The notes beneath the pieces were generated by a model that searched no databases, had not been told where the DNA came from, and worked only from the letters and a program-made list of their open reading frames with translations. A DNA stretch of 8,308 nt from an uncultured Prevotellaceae bacterium (GTDB taxonomy: Bacteria; Bacteroidota; Bacteroidia; Bacteroidales; Bacteroidaceae), in the NCBI GenBank assembly GCA_946406585.1, contig CAMJLI010000084.1, positions 1-8,308 on the forward strand, given 5' to 3'. The translations under genes were made by a program, and so were the position numbers. Each line of letters begins with the position of its first letter. The first letter of the stretch is position 1. Shown here piece after piece: positions 1 to 5,922 of the stretch.

Positions 1-16
1 CAGTCCTTTCACCGTC

Positions 17-1096
17 TTACTTTCCTATTTTGAAAAAGAATGGCTTGTCGAAATGGCGTCGTGAATAGTAGGTGACAGATGGGTGCGTGAGGTCCATCAC
101 CATCGTCCATGCTGTTCCGAGGAACCCGTCTCTCTTAGGCTGCGACACAGCCTCGATGGCTTCTGTCAGTTGTTTCTCGCTCATCACCCCTCCAGTCTGT
201 GAGTAACACTGACAGAGCCGGTCGTAACGGTCATCACCTTCTATCAGTCCTACATTGAATTTCTCCTCGCACAGGTAGTGGTTGGCCAAAGCAGGCGATT
301 CTGTCACCACCATATGGCTGTTGCCATCTGCCGTCTTGTCCTCAACATATTCCACCACCACTCTTCTGCCCGATGCATCGGCCATGGTGTAATGATGGGC
401 AAAACCAGCGTCGGAATGCATGTTGACACCTTTCAACAGTTCCAATGCCTCACCCACGTTGGCGGCATTGTTCAACATATATCGGATGGCTGCCGTAGTG
501 GTAAGGTTTGGCTTATTGCCGCGTTGATGTGTCTCTGTCGAGTCGCCCGCCATCAAGTCGGCAATGGCCAGGCCCTTCTCATTGATGCCGTCGAGAGCAA
601 CAAACAGGCCAGCCAATGCCATGTATTGGTTTTTGAATCCCTCCGGCTTATAATCTTCGCCAAATCCGTAGAACTCCACATTGAATGTGGTGATTGATTC
701 GTAGCCGTGATCAGGGATGGTATGCATTATCACACCAACGGCAGATGGAAAGTCAAAGTTGCGCCCCATCAGCACACCGCCATCGGGTGTGGAAACTGTA
801 AGAGCCGAACATCCAAAGGCTTCTTTTGATGTGTTCACCTCTGGTTTGTAGTGGCCTTTCGACAAGAACTCCATGGCATAGCTTGCCAATTGGTCGGTGG
901 TTTCTATTCCACCCTTCGCCATTAGCCCGTCAAAGCCATCGTCGCCTTTGTACTCCATGTAGTATAGTCCGTCATCCAACTTCTCGCACGACATGGCACC
1001 CTTGACCAGTGGGCCAAATTCCATCCACATCAACACTCCTGTTATCACTATCAATCCCAATGTGCTTACCAGCGCGATTTTTAATACTTTCTTCAT
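17..1096 (-). CDS. C45/choloylglycine-hydrolase-like linear amide C-N hydrolase, membrane-anchored or exported
   Basis: The protein has 359 residues and is predicted to be an Ntn-type hydrolase that cleaves linear amide bonds; the substrate is unknown (penicillin, bile-salt, N-acyl amino acid and ceramide-type amides are all possible in this superfamily). Residues 5-25 form one hydrophobic segment, an uncleaved anchor or a signal peptide, so it should act outside the cytoplasm. The candidate nucleophile is Cys96 in FGCSAL, followed by the family signature GRNFDF (Arg112, Asp115). Further typical elements are LDGINEKGLAIAD (169-181), an Asn in ANHYL (272) and a late Arg near 290-293. The roughly 95 residues before Cys96 resemble the pro-segment of C45 acyltransferases, where self-cleavage occurs at a Gly-Cys bond; Gly95-Cys96 matches. 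In classical bile-salt hydrolases the Cys lies at the extreme N-terminus. The start ATG follows an A/T-rich leader without Shine-Dalgarno. It lies 143 bases after the receptor gene and has its own promoter candidate. Confidence 0.85.
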   Translation of the reverse strand: MKKVLKIALVSTLGLIVITGVLMWMEFGPLVKGAMSCEKLDDGLYYMEYKGDDGFDGLMAKGGIETTDQLASYAMEFLSKGHYKPEVNTSKEAFGCSALTVSTPDGGVLMGRNFDFPSAVGVIMHTIPDHGYESITTFNVEFYGFGEDYKPEGFKNQYMALAGLFVALDGINEKGLAIADLMAGDSTETHQRGNKPNLTTTAAIRYMLNNAANVGEALELLKGVNMHSDAGFAHHYTMADASGRRVVVEYVEDKTADGNSHMVVTESPALANHYLCEEKFNVGLIEGDDRYDRLCQCYSQTGGVMSEKQLTEAIEAVSQPKRDGFLGTAWTMVMDLTHPSVTYYSRRHFDKPFFFKIGK

Positions 1097-1117
1097 TGAC
1101 TATGATAATTTGTTGGA

Positions 1118-1183
1118 GCAAGAACGGCGCAATCCTTATGCTATCGAGTACATTCGAATTGCAAAGGCACATGCCGTTCTCGC
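1118..1183 (-). repeat. Nested inverted repeat / structured intergenic element
   Basis: The outer arms are 1118-1128 (GCAAGAACGGC) and 1173-1183 (GCCGTTCTCGC). They pair over 11 positions, 10 of them Watson-Crick and one G-U in the minus-strand RNA. Inner arms GCAAT (1129-1133) and ATTGC (1158-1162) add 5 pairs, and TCGA (1144-1147) with TCGA (1154-1157) adds 4. A 10-base bulge (1163-1172) and a second 10-base bulge (1134-1143) interrupt the stem. No U-tract follows, so it is not a standard terminator. It could be an attenuator or processing element in read-through RNA from the receptor gene, or part of a protein-binding site. The outer arm overlaps the hydrolase promoter spacer, so a transcript from that promoter would lack the first arm. 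Confidence 0.5.
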
Positions 1184-1192
1184 AATTTTCAA
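1162..1192 (-). promoter_or_regulatory. Bacteroidota-type promoter for the hydrolase gene
   Basis: On the minus strand there is a TTG (1190-1192), exactly 20 bases of spacer, then TGCCTTTG (1162-1169). This matches the Bacteroidota housekeeping consensus TTG-N19-21-TAnnTTTG with one mismatch (TG for TA). The predicted transcript would start near 1155-1158 and have a leader of about 60 bases before the ATG at 1096. The element lies inside the structured intergenic region described separately. Confidence 0.55.
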
Positions 1193-1239
1193 CCGCGAAA
1201 ATACATATAGTATCGGAATCTACCAAATTTCGAGAGGGA

Positions 1240-3606
1240 TTACATTCTAGCCTTCTGATTTTCTCCGGCTCCAGAGCCGCGGTACTTGGAGCGAGCCTCG
1301 TTGAATTTCCATGTGATGTCGAGTGAGAAGGTGCGGCGTGCGGGGTTGTATACGGTGAGGTCGCGGTAGCCAAAGAGAGTGGCATAGGTCTTGTTTGTAT
1401 TCATGATGTCGATGCAGTGCAGGTCGGCAGTCAGAGATCCGAGACGGTGGAGGTTGAAATCCTTTTGTACACCAAGACTGGCGACAATTCTTGGCTTTGT
1501 GATGTGGAAATTGTTGTATTCTCCCTTTGTGGCCCACTCGATGTCGGCATTCAGGCGGAAAGCGTGAGGCAGTTCGATGGTGTTCCGCCAGGAGCCATTG
1601 AACCAAGGCTGGTCGAGCGTGACCACCTCGCCCTTGGCGGTTGGCGACTTGTAGTTTTGGAACATGGCAACTATCGCCCATGTCGGATGCCAGCAACCGA
1701 TGGCTGGCCGCGCGGAGGCAATGACAGTTAGACGGTCGTAGTCCTTCTGACTGTTGATGGGCCGAACGAGGCTGACGAGAGGGTCGGTGGATCCGGGATA
1801 AGGCTCTGTAGACATCGTCACGGCATCTTTCACGCGACCATAGTTAAGTGTCAGGTTCATCCACTTGTAGGCGGTATTCAGCACAAGGCTATGGGTGTAG
1901 GTGGGCTTCAGATAGGGGTTGCCGCTCTGATAAGTATAGCGGTTGATATAGACTGTCGAACTGGTCAGGTTGGCGTAGTTGGGGCGCTCGATGTCATGGC
2001 GGTATGACAATGAGAGTTGCACCTTGCCTACAGGGGCGGAGATGACGGCCGTGGGGAACCAGTCGCCGTAGTTGCGGCATACCTCATCCTCCTTCTTTCC
2101 GAAGTTGAAATAGTCGTTTGTCAGATGCTCATAGCGCAGGCCCAGTTGTGCGAACACCTTGCCGAATGGCCTGCCGTATTCAGCAAAGACAGAAGCCGAC
2201 TTCTCGTTGATCTCTGTGTCGGTGGTCTTCACCGGGACGGCATCGGTGGCCTTGAAGTTGTAGGCATCCGTGCGGTGGTTGTAGCTGTACTCGCTGCCCA
2301 AGGAGAGGTTGCCCTTCCAAATGGGATAGCCAAGAATGAGTTTTGACGCCCAGAAGTTGTTGCCACTGATGGTGTTGCTTTCGATGTTTCGGTTGACGGG
2401 AACGTCGCCCACCGCCGTAGTCACTTCTTTCGTATTGCCCGGCGACTGAGTGTCGTCGAACAGGCCGTCGATGTTAAGGTCGATGCTCAGCTGACCCACC
2501 TTGCCGTTGTAGTAGGCGTTGAAGATGTGCTTCTTGAACTCATCCTCCTGGGTGATGTTGCTTTCCGAACGCTCCTTGTAAATGCCATTCTCGTAGTTGT
2601 CGGTATAGAACATGCTGCTGTATTTGCCGTTGGGATGGCGGTCATATTTATAGAACGCACCCAGACTATGGTTCTCGTTCACCATGTAGTTGACCTGTAG
2701 CTGCGGCGACCAGCCTTTCCAGATGTTCTTCGACTCCTGCGTACTGACACCCTCAATCTTATCTGGCCCGGCATAGTATGTCAAGGTGTTCTCCTGCAAC
2801 GACTTCGCATGGCCATAACGACCAGCCCACAGTGAGGCGGTGATGTCAAGCCCACCCGTGCGATAGTTTACATCGAGGTTGTTTGTCAATGTGTGGCCGT
2901 ATTGATACATGCCACCTAAATTCTCTTGGAAGCTGATGCCCTCACCCTGAGCCTTCTTCAGTGTGATGCGCACCACGGCTTTTGTTGCGGCAGTATAACG
3001 GGCACCAGGATTCTGCACCACATCCACATGTTGTATCTGGTCGGAGCGCAGGCGGGAAAGTTCGCTGAAATCCTGCACTTTGCGACCATTGACATACACC
3101 TCGGCATCACCACGTCCCAACACTTTCACGGCACCGTCGCGCTCAGTTTCCAAAGAAGGAATCTTGGACAGGGCATCGCTCACCGTACCAGCTTTCTCCA
3201 ATATCGTGCCAGCTACTGTGGTGCGCATGGCATCACCCTTGACATGTGTCTTGGGCAACTGCCCTTTTACCACCACCTCGTTGAGCAGTTGTGCGTCCTC
3301 CTTCATTTGAATGGTAAGACCGGGAGCGGCTTCCACGTGTAGTGTCTGATACCCCATGCATGTAACCTTAAACAGTCCGTTGTTCTTGTCGGTCACAATG
3401 TTGAACATGCCATCCTCGTCGGTCACTGCGCCCTGCACGAAGGCTGAGTCGGGAAGCGACAACAGCACCACGTTTGCAAATGGCAGAGGGCCTCCCTGTT
3501 CGTCAACAACCTTTCCGCTCAAGTCCTGTTTCATTGCGGAAGCGGTCATTGCAATCATCATCAGCACAGTGATGACGGCCAGCCTAAGGAAATATTCTTT
3601 TCTCAT
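1240..3606 (-). CDS. TonB-dependent-receptor-like outer membrane beta-barrel protein
   Basis: The protein has 788 residues and sits in the outer membrane, where it probably imports or binds an unknown ligand using TonB energy. Residues 1-24 form a signal peptide ending TASA. Residues 29-105 form a carboxypeptidase-regulatory-like beta-sandwich (SGKVVDEQGGPLPFANVVL, then TDEDGMF). A short EVVVKG stretch (110-115) follows, then a plug domain at about 119-218 containing VSDALSKIPSLE, VYVNGRK and an R-S-D-Q-I-x-x-V-D-V stretch (187-196). From about 225 on it is barrel sequence rich in alternating aromatic strands; the last clear strand is RTFSLDITWKF, followed by a basic 20-residue tail. This layout matches the outer-membrane beta-barrel family of Bacteroidota (PF14905-like) more than SusC, whose members are longer and paired with SusD; no SusD gene is adjacent. 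The ATG at 3606 gives a clean signal peptide. The 119-base upstream gap shows no clear housekeeping promoter, so it may be read from the sigma cluster. Confidence 0.92.
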   Translation of the reverse strand: MRKEYFLRLAVITVLMMIAMTASAMKQDLSGKVVDEQGGPLPFANVVLLSLPDSAFVQGAVTDEDGMFNIVTDKNNGLFKVTCMGYQTLHVEAAPGLTIQMKEDAQLLNEVVVKGQLPKTHVKGDAMRTTVAGTILEKAGTVSDALSKIPSLETERDGAVKVLGRGDAEVYVNGRKVQDFSELSRLRSDQIQHVDVVQNPGARYTAATKAVVRITLKKAQGEGISFQENLGGMYQYGHTLTNNLDVNYRTGGLDITASLWAGRYGHAKSLQENTLTYYAGPDKIEGVSTQESKNIWKGWSPQLQVNYMVNENHSLGAFYKYDRHPNGKYSSMFYTDNYENGIYKERSESNITQEDEFKKHIFNAYYNGKVGQLSIDLNIDGLFDDTQSPGNTKEVTTAVGDVPVNRNIESNTISGNNFWASKLILGYPIWKGNLSLGSEYSYNHRTDAYNFKATDAVPVKTTDTEINEKSASVFAEYGRPFGKVFAQLGLRYEHLTNDYFNFGKKEDEVCRNYGDWFPTAVISAPVGKVQLSLSYRHDIERPNYANLTSSTVYINRYTYQSGNPYLKPTYTHSLVLNTAYKWMNLTLNYGRVKDAVTMSTEPYPGSTDPLVSLVRPINSQKDYDRLTVIASARPAIGCWHPTWAIVAMFQNYKSPTAKGEVVTLDQPWFNGSWRNTIELPHAFRLNADIEWATKGEYNNFHITKPRIVASLGVQKDFNLHRLGSLTADLHCIDIMNTNKTYATLFGYRDLTVYNPARRTFSLDITWKFNEARSKYRGSGAGENQKARM

Positions 3607-3725
3607 GATATGTCGTTTTGATGTTTTTATTCATTACCTGTTTCACAAGGCGAAGATGTTCGAATGATTGTGTGAAGGATGGCATGATTGATGGGGTGCT
3701 GTGCAGCAAGGTCGTGTTTATGATG
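3607..3725. other. Intergenic gap between receptor and 60-residue protein genes
   Basis: This 119-base gap has no supported gene. No TAnnTTTG box with an upstream TTG could be found for the receptor gene on the minus strand. A small GCTG-TG-CAGC inverted repeat lies at 3697-3706. Its right half gives TTGCTGCAC on the minus strand, one base off the TTGCWGCAA motif seen at the LiaF-like promoter. No terminator-like stem with a U-tract is visible, so read-through from upstream genes into the receptor gene is possible. Confidence 0.4.
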
Positions 3726-3908
3726 TCACTTCTTGCTTTTCAAACCATCATAAATGAGGCTGGAGCCTACCACAATGAGTATAAAAGGTGCCCATGGTTC
3801 CTCGGTAGCTCTTTCAAGCCAATTGATTTGAATGAGATTCCATACACATGCCAATTTTATCATGCTGGCAACCACTAAAATGATACCAATACCAATTCTT
3901 AATTTCAT
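3726..3908 (-). CDS. Small two-helix membrane protein, paralogue of the LiaF-like membrane domain
   Basis: This is a 60-residue protein with two predicted transmembrane helices (about 5-24 and 39-55) and a basic tail (KSKK). Its first 31 residues align without gaps to the start of the LiaF-like protein encoded at 5188-5760: 16 of 31 are identical, including GII, VVA, KLA, WN and WL. This supports it as a real gene and indicates duplication of the membrane module without the C-terminal beta domain. Its function is unknown. A role as partner, inhibitor or competitor of the LiaF-like protein is an inference. It lies 79 bases downstream of the four-helix protein on the same strand. The start ATG follows an A-rich leader (TAAAAACAAAAAGCT) typical of Bacteroidota and aligns exactly with the start of the paralogue. 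Confidence 0.8.
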   Translation of the reverse strand: MKLRIGIGIILVVASMIKLACVWNLIQINWLERATEEPWAPFILIVVGSSLIYDGLKSKK

Positions 3909-3987
3909 AGCTTTTTGTTTTTATAAATGTTAGACAATTTGTTTGTGGGATGGGAGGGTGAGGCTCCTTGGTGCCAATGGCCTGCTT
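3909..3987. other. Short intergenic gap before the 60-residue gene
   Basis: This is 79 bases on the minus-strand side of the four-helix protein stop codon. A small TTGG-CA-CCAA stem lies just after the stop codon but has no U-tract. The part nearest the 60-residue gene is A/T-rich, with no convincing TTG/TAnnTTTG promoter. Continuation of the upstream transcript is the simplest reading. Confidence 0.35.
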
Positions 3988-4596
3988 TTATTCCTCAAAC
4001 TCTTTTAACTCTTCCAAACCCTGTTCGATTTCCTGCAGCTGTTGGGCATGACGGCGGAGCTGCCATTTGGCAAAGAAATAACCTACGATGAGGGTTATCA
4101 GTGAGAGTCCCAAAGGCAACAGGAGCCTTGTTCCAAATGTGTAGCCGGCCTCTGTGTTGAATCCGAGTTCTGAGATGTAGAAGGCCACCATTGCCAGGCA
4201 TACAGCGCCAATCATCCAAATTTTCTCTTGATGGCAGATTTTCTTGTAGCAGAGTACTGTCCGGCTGAGTTGGTAGCTACTCTTGCTGCCCATGTCGAAT
4301 CTCGACAATAGGGAGAGCTTCCAAATCATGGGAATCAGGCCTATCGCCATCACGCTTTCAACGATGGCAAACGAGATGGTACGGATGGGTGTATTCATAT
4401 AGACGTAGGGGAAAACAACGCAGATGATGAGTATGTTCACCACAAAGTTGTAGATGTTGAGCCCATAGATGCGGTCGTAGGCCGACTTTGTCTTATGCGC
4501 TATCATTTCCTTCACAATGCGCAAGTTCACTATTTCATTGTCCGCCAGACGCTTGTCGAGTGCGTTCCAGTTAGCCTTTAATGTTTCGAGTTCCAT
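3988..4596 (-). CDS. Four-helix membrane protein downstream of ECF sigma factor, candidate anti-sigma factor
   Basis: The protein has 202 residues. An N-terminal soluble, mostly helical segment of about 45 residues begins MELETLKANWNALDKRL. Four predicted transmembrane helices follow (about 48-66, 72-94, 125-143, 156-176), then a charged C-terminal helix (178-202) rich in Gln and Glu that looks like a coiled coil. With four helices, both ends should be on the same side, most likely the cytoplasm. I recognise this as the sort of uncharacterised membrane protein often found right after ECF sigma genes in Bacteroidales. It starts only 14 bases after the sigma stop codon, so the two are almost certainly co-transcribed. 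An anti-sigma role is inferred from position. No zinc-binding HxxxCxxC anti-sigma motif is visible; the only nearby cysteines are in a CYKKICH stretch (116-122) between helices 2 and 3. Confidence 0.85.
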   Translation of the reverse strand: MELETLKANWNALDKRLADNEIVNLRIVKEMIAHKTKSAYDRIYGLNIYNFVVNILIICVVFPYVYMNTPIRTISFAIVESVMAIGLIPMIWKLSLLSRFDMGSKSSYQLSRTVLCYKKICHQEKIWMIGAVCLAMVAFYISELGFNTEAGYTFGTRLLLPLGLSLITLIVGYFFAKWQLRRHAQQLQEIEQGLEELKEFEE

Positions 4597-4610
4597 GTCA
4601 AGTTGTTTTT

Positions 4611-5102
4611 TTAATTGTTGGACATTTTCTTTAATTTCTCTTTTACGCGATTGAGCTTCACGGCAACATTGTTTTTAGAGATGCCGAGGATGTCGGCTAT
4701 TTCCTGGTAACTACGTTCTTCCAGCCAGAGCAGAATCAGCGCGCGTTCCAATTTGCCTAACTGGTTGATGAGTTTGTAGAGTTCCTGAAGCATTCCTGCC
4801 GTCTCGTCATCGTCAGCCATCATGCTTGCCATGTTGGTTGTCATGGGTATGGTTTGCGGACGAGTGCTCGAGCGTCTGAGAAACGTGATGCAGGTGTTCA
4901 TGGCGATGCGGTAGACCCACGTCGTGATATTGCTGTCACCACGATATCGTGGGAAACTCTTCCACAGGTTCAGCACCGTTTCTTGAAACAGGTCGTTCAG
5001 GTTGTCCTGGTCGTTGGCATAGATGTAGCACACTTTGTATATGGTACGCTTCTGTGCCGCGAACATTTCCAGAAATTCTTTCTCTAATTCTTTCGTATCC
5101 AT
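4611..5102 (-). CDS. ECF-family RNA polymerase sigma-70 factor
   Basis: At 163 residues it has the usual length for an ECF sigma factor, which directs RNA polymerase to a small regulon in response to an envelope or extracellular signal. Region 2 covers about 12-80, with the helix LFQETVLNLWKSF (38-50) and the -10-recognition helix TTWVYRIAMNTCITFLRR (60-77). An acidic, Met-rich linker (86-103) follows. Region 4 covers about 104-158, with the helix-turn-helix SYQEIADILGISKNNVAVKL (131-150). No extra C-terminal domain is present. The ATG at 5102 fits the family start (MDTKELEKEFLEMF). The gene is followed at 14 bases by the four-helix membrane protein and preceded at 85 bases by the LiaF-like gene. 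A promoter of ECF type lies directly upstream, suggesting autoregulation. Confidence 0.95.
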   Translation of the reverse strand: MDTKELEKEFLEMFAAQKRTIYKVCYIYANDQDNLNDLFQETVLNLWKSFPRYRGDSNITTWVYRIAMNTCITFLRRSSTRPQTIPMTTNMASMMADDDETAGMLQELYKLINQLGKLERALILLWLEERSYQEIADILGISKNNVAVKLNRVKEKLKKMSNN

Positions 5103-5126
5103 GTTTTACTTCATCGTTTGTCTTAT

Positions 5127-5154
5127 TAGTCGCATTGACATCGGAAAAATTACA
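5127..5154 (-). promoter_or_regulatory. Candidate ECF-type (autoregulated) promoter of the sigma gene
   Basis: On the minus strand TGTAAT (5149-5154) is followed by a 16-base spacer and CGACTA (5127-5132). This resembles the general ECF promoter layout of an AAC-type -35 and a CGTC-type -10 with 16-17 bases between, with one deviation in each box. A start about 7 bases downstream would give a leader of about 20 bases before the ATG at 5102. An alternative is a weak housekeeping -7 box, TAATTTTT, within 5144-5151, with only a poor -33 (ATG). Confidence 0.4.
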
Positions 5155-5187
5155 AGCAACCGAAAAAAAACTCATTTTCATGCGACT
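5128..5187. repeat. 8-base inverted repeat flanking the sigma promoter
   Basis: AGTCGCAT at 5128-5135 and its exact reverse complement ATGCGACT at 5180-5187 are separated by 44 bases. The left copy overlaps the putative -10 box of the sigma gene. The right copy abuts the stop codon of the LiaF-like gene. It may be a two-site operator, but an 8-base match at this distance can also arise by chance. Confidence 0.3.
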
Positions 5188-5760
5188 TTACTCCTCAGGG
5201 CAGTATGGAATGTTCATTATATGGACACCGCCGAAGAAATTGCTGGCTACTATATGAAGGTTGCATGCGCCTGGTTTTTCACTCTTGTCTGTATCGTTAC
5301 CCACGCCGCCGATGAAGCTGCGGCTTTTCACCATGACATTCACCGTCTTGGGAACGAGCAACTCTATGCCACCCATGAAGGTGTGAATGTCTATCTCCTC
5401 GTCTTCTGTGATGGATGCTTCCCTGAGGTCAAGGCGTATGCCTCCGCAGAAAGCGTCAAGGCGTGCTCCATGGAAAGGCTCACCCCGGTAGACGTACTCG
5501 TCGCCTCCATAACGCACGGAACAGTTTAAGCGCTTGCCTTCCTCTATAGGTGGTATGGGGCGCTGCAACCATTGGTAGTGGTTGTGTTGATAACTGCTGA
5601 TGATAAGTTCCACGCCAATGTAGAGAATGAAGAACACTCCGAAGTATGTTTGCCAATGATGCTGCCAAAGCCAGTCGAGATTCACGATGTTCCAAATGCT
5701 GGCGAGTTTCAATAGTGCTGCCACAACGAAAATGATTCCTACAACTTTTCTTCTTTTCAT
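5188..5760 (-). CDS. LiaF-like membrane protein with cell-wall-antibiotic-response C-terminal domain
   Basis: The protein has 190 residues: a short basic N-terminus (MKRRK), two predicted transmembrane helices (about 6-24 and 38-56), a linker, and a C-terminal beta domain at about 76-185. That domain contains four repeats of an aromatic-x-GG type (FCGG at 104, FMGG at 128, FIGG at 149, FFGG at 175), typical of the LiaF/YvqF C-terminal domain (DUF2154-like). In Firmicutes LiaF inhibits a cell-wall-stress two-component system; a sensory or inhibitory role here is inferred. The open frame extends upstream to an ATG at 5871, but that start is rejected. The promoter for this gene lies at 5786-5816, downstream of it. 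The chosen ATG at 5760 aligns with the start of the 60-residue paralogue, and the 37 extra residues look non-coding. It diverges from the LytTR gene and precedes the sigma gene by 85 bases. Confidence 0.87.
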   Translation of the reverse strand: MKRRKVVGIIFVVAALLKLASIWNIVNLDWLWQHHWQTYFGVFFILYIGVELIISSYQHNHYQWLQRPIPPIEEGKRLNCSVRYGGDEYVYRGEPFHGARLDAFCGGIRLDLREASITEDEEIDIHTFMGGIELLVPKTVNVMVKSRSFIGGVGNDTDKSEKPGACNLHIVASNFFGGVHIMNIPYCPEE

Positions 5761-5778
5761 ATCCTTATTTGCTTTTGG

Positions 5779-5816
5779 TTTGCTGCAAAGGTATGGCACG
5801 GCTGTTTTTGCTGCAA
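5779..5816. repeat. Direct repeat TTTGCTGCAA overlapping both promoter boxes
   Basis: TTTGCTGCAA occurs at 5779-5788 and again, identically, at 5807-5816, 28 bases apart. Each copy contains the odd-length palindrome TTGCWGCAA. On the minus strand, one copy starts at the -33 TTG of the LiaF-like promoter and the other at the TTG of its -7 box. The arrangement suggests an operator pair for a regulator, possibly the divergently encoded LytTR protein, although the sequence does not resemble the published LytTR consensus. Confidence 0.5.
5786..5816 (-). promoter_or_regulatory. Bacteroidota housekeeping promoter of the LiaF-like gene
   Basis: On the minus strand TTG (5814-5816), a spacer of exactly 20 bases, and TACCTTTG (5786-5793) match TTG-N19-21-TAnnTTTG perfectly. 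The -7 box ends 25 bases before the ATG at 5760, leaving a leader of about 20 bases. This promoter fixes the translation start, because an upstream ATG at 5871 would not be transcribed from it. Confidence 0.8.
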
Positions 5817-5830
5817 GTATTTGGGATACT
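5816..5830. promoter_or_regulatory. 15-base inverted repeat AGTAT-N5-ATACT upstream of the promoter
   Basis: The arms AGTAT (5816-5820) and ATACT (5826-5830) are perfect reverse complements around TTGGG. The element begins at the upstream edge of the -33 box of the LiaF-like promoter, a position suited to an activator or repressor dimer. The arms are short, so chance is possible. Confidence 0.35.
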
Positions 5831-5906
5831 CTGCACTTTTTTGTGATGAATGGCATGAAAAATGAAAGCAATCCCCTTTTTTCTTTATTATTTACAAGAA
5901 TTGCAT

Positions 5907-5914
5907 TACCTTTG
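5907..5914 (+). promoter_or_regulatory. -7 box (TACCTTTG) for the LytTR gene
   Basis: TACCTTTG on the plus strand is a perfect TAnnTTTG match and is identical to the -7 box of the divergent LiaF-like gene. No TTG lies 19-21 bases upstream (the bases there read TTT or TTA), so the promoter may be weak or need an activator. Transcription would begin only a few bases before the ATG at 5923. This implies either a nearly leaderless message or use of the next ATG at 5950. Confidence 0.45.
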
Positions 5915-5922
5915 ACGACCGT

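Noticed and set aside
278..697. Plus-strand open frame of 139 codons
   Set aside because: It lies entirely opposite the hydrolase gene, and its translation is rich in His and Cys with no recognisable domain; it is a shadow of the real reading frame.
1201..1213. Short A/T palindrome (ATAC...GTAT) after the receptor gene
   Set aside because: Only 4 pairs in A/T-rich sequence; too weak to call a terminator or operator.
972..1385. Open frames (both strands) spanning the 1097-1239 intergenic region
   Set aside because: They overlap the ends of two well-supported genes and the promoter and hairpin, and show no domain or membrane segment.
3618..3878. Plus-strand open frame of 86 codons opposite the 60-residue gene
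   Set aside because: The minus-strand frame has a clear paralogue in the window; this frame has no recognisable features.
4086..4248. Zinc anti-sigma motif in the four-helix protein
   Set aside because: The Cys and His residues do not fit HxxxCxxC spacing, so no zinc anti-sigma domain is claimed.
1118..5187. Equal 44-base spacing in the two inverted repeats (1118-1183 and 5128-5187)
   Set aside because: The arms are unrelated in sequence, so the shared distance is most likely coincidence.
5035..5529. Plus-strand open frame of 164 codons
   Set aside because: It runs antisense to the sigma gene start, the sigma promoter and the LiaF-like domain; no family features are visible.
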